From Alphaproteobacteria bacterium (lineage in GTDB: Bacteria > Pseudomonadota > Alphaproteobacteria > Rhodobacterales > Rhodobacteraceae), in assembly GCA_030425945.1 (NCBI GenBank), contig JAUHZL010000237.1, positions 1-5,079 of the forward strand: a stretch of 5,079 bases of DNA, given 5' to 3'. Made by a program: the position numbers and the translations under genes. Below, piece by piece: positions 1 through 5,007 of this stretch (the first letter of the stretch is position 1; each line of letters opens with the position of its first letter). The notes under the pieces are model-generated. The model did not search any database, was not told the DNA's origin, and saw only the letters and a list, made by a program, of their open reading frames with translations.

Positions 1-1273
1 TGCCGAGGCAGAAGCTGGCGAAGATTTCGTCGAGGATGTGCTCCACATCGACATGGCCGATCACGGAGTCAAGCCGGAGGATCGCCCGACGCAGCGCATC
101 GGCGGCAATCTCCTCGCGGCCCTCGGCCAGGTGCAGCCCGTCGAGCAGGCGCACGGCTTCCTCCATCGCGCTGCGGTGACGCGCCCGGATGGCGAGGCCC
201 GCGCCCGAGGCGCGATGCTCCAGCCGGGTGGTGATCGCGGCGATCAGCTCGGTGATCCCGGTGCCGGTGCGGGCGGAAATGTGCAGGCCGGGCCCAGAGG
301 TGCCGAGGTCGGATTTCGACGTGACCACCAGGTCGTCCGGCCCCAGCACAAGGTCGGGCAGGGTGCCGTCACTGGTCAGGACCACGCGCAGGTCGGCGGC
401 CTCGGCCCGGGCGCGGGCGCGGGCGACGCCGATCGCCTCGACGTGATCCTCGGTCTCGCGCAGGCCGGCGGTGTCGAGCAGCGTGACCGGCAGACCGGAG
501 AGGTCCATCCGCACCTCGATCACGTCGCGGGTGGTGCCAGCGATCTCGGAGGTGATCGCGGCCTCGCGCCCGGCGAGCGCGTTGAGAAGCGTGGACTTGC
601 CCGCGTTCGGCGCGCCGAGGATCGCCACCTCGAACCCGTCGCGAATCCGCTCGGCGGCGGTGGTCCCGGCGACCTGGGCCCGGAGGTCAGGCAGCACGCC
701 GTCGATCAGGGCGCGGACCTCGGGGTAGACGTCTTCCGGCACCTCCTCGTCGGCGAAATCGATGACGGCTTCCAGAAGGGCGGCCGCGCGCAGCAGGGAG
801 CGCCGCCAGCCACCGACCTTGTCGCCAAGCGCACCGGAAAACACGCGGAGGGCCTGTTTGCGCTGCGCTTCGGTTTCGGCGTCGATCAGGTCGGCGAGGC
901 CTTCGACCTGCGCGAGGTCGAGGCGGTTGTTCTCCAGCGCGCGGCGGGTGAATTCGCCGGGCTCGGCGAGGCGCAGACCGGGCAGTCGGCCAAGCTCGGA
1001 CAAGAGGGCAGCGACCACCGCGGGCGCGCCGTGACATTGCAGCTCGACGACCTGTTCGCCGGTGAAGCTGCCGCCCGCGTCGAAACTGAGGATCAGCGCC
1101 TGGTCGAGCGGCTGGCCGTCCGCGCCGCGCAGCGTGGCGAGGCGCATCGACCGGCCCGCGACGGCCCGGCCCGACAGCGCCTGCGCCGCCGCGAAAGCGT
1201 CGGGACCAGAGACCCGGATGACGGCGATGCCCGCCTTCCCGCGGGCCGTGGCCAGCGCGAAGATCGTGTCCAT
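1..1273 (-). CDS. mnmE: tRNA uridine-5-carboxymethylaminomethyl(34) synthesis GTPase MnmE (3' end cut by window)
   Basis: MnmE works with MnmG in the cytoplasm to modify the wobble uridine (U34) of several tRNAs, using a tetrahydrofolate one-carbon donor, with GTP hydrolysis driving the cycle. Seen here: 424 codons from the ATG at 1273. The N-terminal folate-binding domain covers about residues 1-115 (GIAVIRVSG at 15-23). A helical domain follows, split by the inserted G domain at about 212-350. G-domain motifs are the P-loop GAPNAGKS (220-227, with N223 as the likely potassium ligand), GTTRD (246-250), DTAG (267-270) and E279, which aligns with the catalytic Glu of E. coli. The G4 motif reads TSKSD (318-322) instead of NKxD. 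The protein ends FCLG with C422; base 1 begins an A-starting codon, fitting the family's terminal CxGK, so only Lys and the stop are missing. It lies 13 bp after rho, whose stop forms TGAGG, a possible ribosome site. Identity is certain. Confidence 0.97.
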   Translation of the reverse strand, partial: MDTIFALATARGKAGIAVIRVSGPDAFAAAQALSGRAVAGRSMRLATLRGADGQPLDQALILSFDAGGSFTGEQVVELQCHGAPAVVAALLSELGRLPGLRLAEPGEFTRRALENNRLDLAQVEGLADLIDAETEAQRKQALRVFSGALGDKVGGWRRSLLRAAALLEAVIDFADEEVPEDVYPEVRALIDGVLPDLRAQVAGTTAAERIRDGFEVAILGAPNAGKSTLLNALAGREAAITSEIAGTTRDVIEVRMDLSGLPVTLLDTAGLRETEDHVEAIGVARARARAEAADLRVVLTSDGTLPDLVLGPDDLVVTSKSDLGTSGPGLHISARTGTGITELIAAITTRLEHRASGAGLAIRARHRSAMEEAVRLLDGLHLAEGREEIAADALRRAILRLDSVIGHVDVEHILDEIFASFCLG

Positions 1274-1286
1274 CGCCCGCGCGGCC

Positions 1287-2558
1287 TCAGGTGTTCATCG
1301 AGTCGAAGAACTCGGAATTCGTCTTGGTCTGCTTGAGCTTCGAGATCAGGAACTCGATGGCGTCGGTGGTGCCCATCGGGTTCAGGATGCGGCGCAGGAC
1401 GAAGGTTTTCTGCAGGTCCTTCGAGTCGACCAGCAGGTCCTCTTTCCGGGTGCCGGACTTGAGAATGTCCATCGCCGGGAAGACGCGCTTGTCGGCCACC
1501 TTGCGGTCGAGGACGATCTCGGAGTTGCCGGTGCCCTTGAACTCTTCGAAGATCACTTCGTCCATGCGCGAGCCGGTGTCGATCAGCGCGGTGGCGATGA
1601 TGGTCAGCGAGCCGCCTTCCTCGATGTTCCGGGCGGCGCCGAAGAAGCGCTTGGGGCGTTGCAGCGCGTTGGCGTCCACACCACCGGTCAGCACCTTGCC
1701 CGAGGACGGCACCACGGTGTTGTAGGCGCGTCCAAGCCTGGTGATCGAGTCGAGCAGGATCACGACATCTCGTTTATGCTCGACGAGGCGCTTGGCCTTC
1801 TCGATCACCATTTCGGCGACGGCGACGTGGCGCGTGGCGGGTTCGTCGAAGGTCGAGGAGATCACCTCGCCCTTCACGCTGCGCTGCATGTCGGTGACTT
1901 CCTCGGGGCGTTCGTCGATCAGGAGCACCATCAGGTAGCACTCGGGGTGGTTCGTCTCGATCGACTTGGCGATGTTCTGCAGGAGCACGGTCTTGCCGGT
2001 GCGCGGCGGGGCGACGATCAGCGAGCGCTGGCCTTTGCCGATGGGCGCGACGAGGTCGATGATCCGGGCCGAGCGGTCGCGGATCGTGGGATCCTCGATC
2101 TCCATGCGCAGGCGCTCGTCGGGATAAAGCGGCGTCAGGTTGTCGAAGCTGATCTTGTGACGGGCGCGGTCGGGGTCCTCGAAATTGACCTTCACGACCT
2201 TGGTCATGGCGAAGTAGCGCTCGTTCTCGCGCGGGGCCTGGATGACGCCCTCGACGGTGTCGCCGGTGCGCAGGCTGTGCTGCCGGATCAGATCGGGCGA
2301 CATGTAGATGTCGTCGGGACCGGGCAGGTAGTTCGCCTCGGGCGAGCGCAGGAAGCCGAAGCCGTCCTGCATGACCTCCAGAACGCCGTCGCCGGACACT
2401 TCCCAGCCTTCCTCGGCGCGCTCCTTGAGGACGGCGAACATGATCTCGCCCTTGCGCATGGTCGAGGCGTTCTCAACCTCGAGTTCCTCGGCCATCGTCA
2501 GGAGGTCGGCCGGCGTGCGGGATTTCAGCTCGGCGAGGCTGAGGGACTCGATGGTCAT
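1287..2558 (-). CDS. rho: Transcription termination factor Rho
   Basis: Rho is a hexameric RNA-dependent ATPase and translocase that ends transcription at unstructured C-rich sites. At 423 aa it is full length (E. coli Rho is 419 aa). Domains in order: an N-terminal helical domain (about 1-48, with the conserved ENASTMRKGEIMFAVLK stretch from residue 29), the OSB/cold-shock RNA-binding domain (about 50-125) with the RNP1-like DGFGFLR at 65-71, then the RecA-like ATPase. ATPase motifs are Walker A APPRTGKT (183-190), LLIDERPEEVTDMQR with the catalytic Glu near 216, Walker B VVILLD ending at D270, the Q loop with SSGKVLTGGVDANALQRPKR (285-304), and the arginine-finger region KSGTRKEDLL (367-376). 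PPRTGKT differs from the E. coli PPKAGKT but keeps all nucleotide-binding residues. The ATG at 2558 has no strong Shine-Dalgarno sequence, but the N-terminus starts where the family normally does. Rho often regulates its own gene; the 152-bp leader region could serve that role. Confidence 0.98.
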   Translation of the reverse strand: MTIESLSLAELKSRTPADLLTMAEELEVENASTMRKGEIMFAVLKERAEEGWEVSGDGVLEVMQDGFGFLRSPEANYLPGPDDIYMSPDLIRQHSLRTGDTVEGVIQAPRENERYFAMTKVVKVNFEDPDRARHKISFDNLTPLYPDERLRMEIEDPTIRDRSARIIDLVAPIGKGQRSLIVAPPRTGKTVLLQNIAKSIETNHPECYLMVLLIDERPEEVTDMQRSVKGEVISSTFDEPATRHVAVAEMVIEKAKRLVEHKRDVVILLDSITRLGRAYNTVVPSSGKVLTGGVDANALQRPKRFFGAARNIEEGGSLTIIATALIDTGSRMDEVIFEEFKGTGNSEIVLDRKVADKRVFPAMDILKSGTRKEDLLVDSKDLQKTFVLRRILNPMGTTDAIEFLISKLKQTKTNSEFFDSMNT

Positions 2559-2621
2559 GGCAAGGGATTCCCGTGACAGGAGTAGAAAGGAGACAGCGAT
2601 GGCAGCGTCGGGAGATGCGAT

Positions 2622-2635
2622 GGGCCGGACGGCCC
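2622..2635. repeat. Inverted repeat in the rho upstream region
   Basis: GGGCCG and CGGCCC flank a 2-bp centre (GGGCCGGACGGCCC), a perfect 6-bp dyad 64-77 bp upstream of the rho ATG. In RNA it could fold with a slightly larger loop. No T-run follows on either strand, so it does not look like an intrinsic terminator. It lies between the proposed rho promoter and the rho start, so it would be in the 5' leader if that promoter is right. Confidence 0.5.
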
Positions 2636-2641
2636 TGCAGC

Positions 2642-2668
2642 GACCCCGTTAGCCCGAAGGCAGGGGTC
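2642..2668. repeat. Inverted repeat GACCCC-N15-GGGGTC within the proposed rho promoter
   Basis: GACCCC (2642-2647) and GGGGTC (2663-2668) are perfect 6-bp arms around 15 bp. The inner part carries a small GCC-TTCG-GGC hairpin when read on the minus strand. The dyad covers the spacer and -10 region of the proposed rho promoter, so it could be an operator or an RNA structure downstream of hemJ. On the minus strand no U-run follows it, which argues against a classical hemJ terminator. Confidence 0.45.
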
Positions 2669-2675
2669 TTGTCAA
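2646..2675 (-). promoter_or_regulatory. Probable sigma-70-type promoter for rho
   Basis: On the minus strand a perfect -35 hexamer TTGACA occupies 2675-2670. Seventeen bases later comes CTAACG (2652-2647), or TAACGG at 18 bases, as a weak -10. It lies in the 152-bp spacer between the hemJ stop (2711) and the rho ATG (2558), leaving a leader of roughly 80 bases. That leader contains a pyrimidine-rich stretch (minus strand of about 2575-2600: TCTCCTTTCTACTCCTGTC). The -35 is convincing; the -10 is poor, as is common in high-GC alphaproteobacteria. Rho may therefore have its own promoter besides any readthrough from hemJ. Confidence 0.5.
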
Positions 2676-2710
2676 TTTGCGACGCGGCGGGGGGGTGCGG
2701 CGGCCCGGGC

Positions 2711-3160
2711 TCAGGGCTTCACGATCACCGAGATGACGATGACGAGCATCAGGAGCGTCGGCACCTCGTTCATCAGGCGGTAGCTGCGGCCGGTGCGGGG
2801 CGTGGTGCTCTGCATCAGCTTCTTGCGCTCGAGCCCGCACCAGTGATGGAACCACGTCATGCCCAGCACCGCGGCGGCCTTGGTCCAGGGCCAGATCATG
2901 TCCCAGTTGACCACGCCGGGCGTGAAGACGAGCCAGAGACCGAACACCCAGGTGGCGATCATCGCGGGGTTCATGATGGCCCGCATCAGCAGGCGTTCCT
3001 GGTGCTGGAACAGCAGGTCCATGTCGCTGCCCTGCACCACGCCCTGCTTCTTCAGCCCTTCGACGTGGTAGACGTAGAGCCGGGGCAGGTAGAAGAGCCC
3101 GGCCATCCAGGCCAGAACGGACATGACGTGGAACGCCTTGATCCAGGAATAGAGGTCCAT
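2711..3160 (-). CDS. hemJ: Protoporphyrinogen IX oxidase HemJ (CopD-like / UPF0093 family)
   Basis: HemJ oxidises protoporphyrinogen IX to protoporphyrin IX, the next-to-last step of haem (and, where present, bacteriochlorophyll) synthesis, in the cytoplasmic membrane. The 149-aa protein has the family's four-helix pattern: TM1 about 7-29, TM2 about 61-80, TM3 about 89-107, TM4 about 131-147. Recognisable marks are IKAFHVMSVLAWMAGLFYLP (7-26) with the conserved H11, HQERLLMRAIMNPAMI (53-68), the WPWTKAAAVLGMTWFHHWC segment, and the terminal NEVPTLLMLVIVISVIVKP signature. The ATG at 3160 is preferred over an in-frame ATG 36 bases upstream: it has GAAGGA six bases before it, and the longer form adds only an unconserved MIEGTGPIEGSQ. 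Next downstream is rho; upstream is the divergent gap, not hemE as in some relatives. Confidence 0.93.
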   Translation of the reverse strand: MDLYSWIKAFHVMSVLAWMAGLFYLPRLYVYHVEGLKKQGVVQGSDMDLLFQHQERLLMRAIMNPAMIATWVFGLWLVFTPGVVNWDMIWPWTKAAAVLGMTWFHHWCGLERKKLMQSTTPRTGRSYRLMNEVPTLLMLVIVISVIVKP

Positions 3161-3166
3161 CTGGGA

Positions 3167-3172
3167 TCCTTC
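3167..3172 (-). promoter_or_regulatory. Ribosome binding site that sets the hemJ start
   Basis: GAAGGA on the minus strand lies six bases before the ATG at 3160. It is one of the strongest Shine-Dalgarno matches in the window and decides against the upstream in-frame ATG at 3196. Confidence 0.75.
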
Positions 3173-3194
3173 GATCGGTCCCGTCCCCTCTATC

Positions 3195-3216
3195 AAGAAT
3201 AAAAGAAAAGAAAAGG
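3195..3216. repeat. A-rich purine tract with three AAAAG repeats
   Basis: An almost pure A/G run in an otherwise GC-rich region contains three perfect tandem AAAAG units (3201-3215). It is 35-56 bp upstream of the hemJ ATG and reads as CTTTT repeats on the hemJ strand. It could help strand opening at a promoter or act as an upstream promoter element. The position fits hemJ transcription initiation, but no clear -35 accompanies it. Confidence 0.6.
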
Positions 3217-3268
3217 TAGGTGTTTTGGTAGGCCGGTGGATGACGGGGATACTTCCGTTCTCCCGGCG

Positions 3269-3277
3269 TTATACCCA
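3269..3277 (+). promoter_or_regulatory. DnaA-box-like nonamer (one mismatch)
   Basis: TTATACCCA matches the DnaA-box consensus TTATNCACA at all but one position. A single near-match is weak evidence, but another lies 43 bp away on the opposite strand. Confidence 0.25.
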
Positions 3278-3293
3278 AAAGGATAGGTCGCGC

Positions 3294-3311
3294 GGCCGGG
3301 TTGTCCCGGTC
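3294..3311. repeat. Short hairpin, GGCCGGG-TTGT-CCCGGTC
   Basis: A 7-bp stem (one G-T pair) closes a 4-base loop. It contains one of two copies of the CCGGGTTRTCCCGG motif. It is over 130 bp from either start codon and has no following T-run, so a protein-binding palindrome is as likely as an RNA structure. Confidence 0.45.
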
Positions 3312-3320
3312 TGTGGATGA
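3312..3320 (-). promoter_or_regulatory. DnaA-box-like nonamer (one mismatch)
   Basis: The minus strand reads TCATCCACA, one mismatch from TTATCCACA. The core GTGGATGA also occurs at 3236-3243, where the full nonamer has two mismatches. Binding of DnaA is inferred only. Confidence 0.3.
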
Positions 3321-3442
3321 GGCCGGTGACGCGCGGAAAGAGTCTTTTGGTCGTAAGGGGGTGGCGGCGGTCCTTCGGTCGGGATGACCGCGGGGACGAC
3401 TCCGGGCGGAGGTCTGGAGGACGCGCGCTCGTCCCCGGCGGG

Positions 3443-3471
3443 TTGACCTCGTTTGCCACAGAGGATGAATT
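3443..3471 (+). promoter_or_regulatory. Possible promoter of the maf-aroE-coaE operon
   Basis: TTGACC at 3443-3448 is one base from the -35 consensus. Candidate -10 sequences follow at 3465-3470 (ATGAAT, spacing 16) or 3466-3471 (TGAATT, spacing 17), each weak. This puts the transcript start about 105 bp before maf. It is the best plus-strand candidate in the gap, but unproven. Confidence 0.35.
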
Positions 3472-3483
3472 GCGGAAGACGGG

Positions 3484-3497
3484 CCGGGTTATCCCGG
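3484..3497. repeat. 14-bp palindromic motif CCGGGTTRTCCCGG, second copy
   Basis: CCGGGTTATCCCGG here differs by one base from CCGGGTTGTCCCGG at 3296-3309. Each has 5-bp inverted arms around four bases. A diverged relative, CCCGGTGATCCCGG, lies at 3524-3537 (two differences). This copy is 87 bp before maf and downstream of the proposed maf promoter. Confidence 0.55.
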
Positions 3498-3507
3498 GTC
3501 CGGGCGC

Positions 3508-3522
3508 GGTCCGGTCCGGTCC
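3508..3522 (+). repeat. Tandem repeat of GGTCC, three units
   Basis: Three perfect head-to-tail GGTCC units, with a fourth isolated GGTCC at 3497-3501, sit in the presumed maf 5' leader. Short tandem repeats of this kind can vary in copy number by replication slippage. No function is evident. Confidence 0.6.
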
Positions 3523-3570
3523 GCCCGGTGATCCCGGATCGTCCACCGGCCTGTGCGGCCAGTTCTCAAC

Positions 3571-3574
3571 AGGG
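3571..3574 (+). promoter_or_regulatory. Ribosome binding site that sets the maf start
   Basis: AGGG ends nine bases before the ATG at 3584, a workable spacing. It directly abuts the alternative in-frame ATG at 3575, which is too close, so the start at 3584 is preferred. Confidence 0.55.
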
Positions 3575-3583
3575 ATGTCCCCA

Positions 3584-4180
3584 ATGCCGCCTGTCCTGAC
3601 GCTCGCCTCCGGGTCCGCGACGCGCCGCCAGATGCTGGAGGCGGCCGGGCTGGAGATCGCCGTGGCTGCCGCCCGGGTGGACGAGGAGAGCGTCAAGGCG
3701 GCGCTGCTGGCCGAGGGGGCGACCCCGCGCGACGTGGCGGATGCGCTGGCCGAGATGAAGGCGGTGAAGGTCGCGGCGAAAACCGGCGGGCTGGTGCTGG
3801 GCGCCGACCAGGTGCTGGAGGCGGGGGGCGCGCTGATCTCGAAGCCGGAAAACCCGGCCGAGGCGGTGACGCAGATCCTGGGGCTGTCGGGCCAGACGCA
3901 CCGGCTGCTGTCGGCGGCGGTGCTGGTCCGCGATGGCGCGCCGGTCTGGCGCCATGTGGGCGTCGCGCGGCTGACGATGCGGACCCTGTCGCCCGGCTTC
4001 GTCGAGGCCTATGTCGCGCGGACCTGGGACGAGATCCGGCATTCGGTGGGCGGCTACCAGATCGAGGCCGAGGGCATCCGGCTGATGGCGCGGATCGAGG
4101 GAGACCACTTCACCATCCTCGGGCTGCCGCTGCTGGAGTTGCTGAATTACCTTGTGATTTCAGGGGAGATCGAGGGATGA
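3584..4180 (+). CDS. maf: Maf family nucleoside triphosphate pyrophosphatase
   Basis: Maf proteins hydrolyse non-canonical or modified nucleoside triphosphates (dTTP/UTP type or 7-methyl-GTP type) to monophosphate and pyrophosphate, and some affect septum formation. The 198-aa length is normal. Motifs: LTLASGSATRRQML (5-18) with the phosphate-binding Arg region, VDEESVK (32-38), LGADQV with the likely catalytic D75, ISKPEN (85-90), LSGQTHRLLSA (101-111), and SVGGYQIEAEG (154-164) followed by IEGDHFTILGLPLLELL (171-187). The Asp-Gln pair recalls the YceF (7-methyl-GTP) branch, whereas YhdE-type enzymes have Asp-Thr; I would not assign the substrate from this alone. An open frame extends upstream to 3317, but that extension is Arg/Gly-rich and precedes the family's conserved start, so it is left out. 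The stop overlaps the aroE ATG. Val codons are mixed (about 11 GTG, 8 GTC). Confidence 0.92.
   Translation: MPPVLTLASGSATRRQMLEAAGLEIAVAAARVDEESVKAALLAEGATPRDVADALAEMKAVKVAAKTGGLVLGADQVLEAGGALISKPENPAEAVTQILGLSGQTHRLLSAAVLVRDGAPVWRHVGVARLTMRTLSPGFVEAYVARTWDEIRHSVGGYQIEAEGIRLMARIEGDHFTILGLPLLELLNYLVISGEIEG
4162..4168 (+). promoter_or_regulatory. Ribosome binding site of aroE inside the maf 3' end
   Basis: AGGGGAG lies eight bases before the aroE ATG at 4177 and is within the last codons of maf. With the ATGA overlap it points to translational coupling. Confidence 0.7.
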
Positions 4181-5007
4181 GCGGGGATGTGCCGCTGGCC
4201 GGGGTGATCGGCGATCCGATCGGGCATTCGCGCTCGCCGGTGCTGCACGGCTACTGGCTGCGGGCGCTGGGCCTGCGCGGGGCCTATGTGCCGCTGCACG
4301 TGCGGGCGGACGACCTGGCGCAGGTGCTGGAGGCGCTGCCGAAAGCGGGGTTCCGGGGCGTGAACGTGACGGTGCCGCACAAGGAGCTGGCGCTGTCGCT
4401 GGCGGCGGAGGTGACGGCGCGCGCGCGGCGGATCGGGGCGGCGAACACGCTGACCTTCCTGCCCGGCGGCGGGTTCGAGGCGGACAACACCGACGGCGTG
4501 GGCTTCATGGCGAACCTGCGCGCCGGCGCGCCCGGCTGGCGGCCCGACGCGGGGCCCGCGGTGCTGCTGGGCGCGGGCGGGGCGGCCCGGGCGGTGCTGG
4601 ACGCGCTGCTGGAGGCGGGCGTGCCCGAGGTGCGGCTGGCGAACCGGACCCGCGCGCGGGCCGAAGCGCTGGCGGAGGTGTTCGGGCCGCGCGTCACCCT
4701 CTGGGCGCTGGATGCGCCGGGCTTGTGCGCGGGGGCGGCGACGGTGGTGAACGCGACGACGCTGGGGATGGAGGGCGCGGGGGGCTTTTCCCTGCCGCTC
4801 GACGGGCTGGAGGCGGGCGCGCTGGCGACCGACCTGATCTATGCGCCGCTGGACACGCCGTTCCTGCAGGCGGCGCGGGCGCGGGGCTGCGTGACGGTCG
4901 ACGGGCTGGGGATGCTGCTGCACCAGGGCGCGCCGGGCTTCGCGCGCTGGTTCGGGGCGATGCCCGAGGTGACGGAGGCGCTGCGCGAGGCGGTGCTGGC
5001 GGCATGA
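4177..5007 (+). CDS. aroE: Shikimate dehydrogenase (NADP+)
   Basis: AroE reduces 3-dehydroshikimate to shikimate with NADPH, the fourth step of the shikimate pathway to aromatic amino acids, in the cytoplasm. The 276-aa length is typical. N-terminal substrate domain: GDPIGHSRSP (12-21) with the shikimate-contacting S18 and S20, NVTVPHK (63-69) with the catalytic K69, AANT (88-91), and DNTDGVG (103-109) with the catalytic D106. Nucleotide domain: glycine-rich GAGGAARA (132-139), NRTRARAE (156-163) for the NADP phosphate, and NATTLGM (192-198). The C-terminus returns to the substrate site with GLGMLLHQG (243-251), including Q250. All key residues are present. The ATG overlaps the maf stop as ATGA, and the aroE stop overlaps the coaE start in the same way. 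Codon endings are strikingly G-rich: 21 of 23 Val codons are GTG. Confidence 0.97.
   Translation: MSGDVPLAGVIGDPIGHSRSPVLHGYWLRALGLRGAYVPLHVRADDLAQVLEALPKAGFRGVNVTVPHKELALSLAAEVTARARRIGAANTLTFLPGGGFEADNTDGVGFMANLRAGAPGWRPDAGPAVLLGAGGAARAVLDALLEAGVPEVRLANRTRARAEALAEVFGPRVTLWALDAPGLCAGAATVVNATTLGMEGAGGFSLPLDGLEAGALATDLIYAPLDTPFLQAARARGCVTVDGLGMLLHQGAPGFARWFGAMPEVTEALREAVLAA

Larger units (their letters stand above)
3161..3583. other. Divergent intergenic region between hemJ and maf
   Basis: This 423-bp gap separates divergent hemJ and maf. Reading frames crossing it are low-complexity Arg/Pro/Gly-rich translations with no recognisable motifs, so I call no gene. From left to right it holds the hemJ ribosome site, an A-rich tract (3195-3216), the repeated octamer GTGGATGA (3236-3243 and 3313-3320), two near-DnaA boxes, a hairpin at 3294-3311, GANTC methylation-type sites (GAGTC 3340-3344, GACTC 3398-3402), inverted repeats GCGGTC/GACCGC (3367-3372, 3386-3391) and GGACG/CGTCC (3419-3423, 3430-3434), a TTGACC promoter-like element (3443), and a very GC-rich stretch with two related palindromes and a GGTCC tandem repeat just before maf. 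It must contain the promoters of both operons. No good hemJ promoter was found; TATAAC at 3273-3268 (minus) is an isolated -10-like match. Confidence 0.8.

Noticed and set aside
38..1336. Long plus-strand open frame opposite mnmE
   Set aside because: It is antisense to a certain mnmE; the translation is a Gly/Arg/Gln/Asp-rich shadow typical of high-GC DNA and has no recognisable domain.
1062..2576. 504-codon plus-strand open frame opposite rho
   Set aside because: It mirrors the well-conserved rho gene in the opposite strand; His/Asp/Gly-rich composition and lack of motifs mark it as a shadow.
2622..2668. Intrinsic terminator of hemJ
   Set aside because: Both dyads lack a following U-run on the hemJ strand, and one lies over a likely rho promoter.
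3268..3273. TATAAC on the minus strand as the hemJ promoter -10
   Set aside because: The -35 position 17 bp upstream is all G/C with no resemblance to TTGACA, so the match is not supported as a promoter.
2649..3278. Minus-strand frame overlapping hemJ in another frame
   Set aside because: hemJ in the adjacent frame has the full family signature; this one is Arg/Pro/His-rich with no membrane segments or motifs.
3489..3497. TTATCCCGG as a DnaA box
   Set aside because: The first six bases match TTATCC but the last three are all wrong; the palindrome it belongs to explains it better.
3317..3583. N-terminal extension of Maf by 89 residues
   Set aside because: The extension is Arg/Gly-rich, holds repeats and palindromes at DNA level, and precedes the conserved LTLASGS start of the family; a ribosome site supports the ATG at 3584.
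3193..3696. Minus-strand frame spanning the intergenic gap and the maf start
   Set aside because: It overlaps the conserved maf N-terminus, is Pro/Arg/Ser-rich without motifs, and has no good ribosome site that I could find.
3553..4176. Upstream extension of the aroE frame across maf
   Set aside because: It is the wrong-frame translation of maf; AroE homology starts at the ATG at 4177, which has a strong ribosome site.
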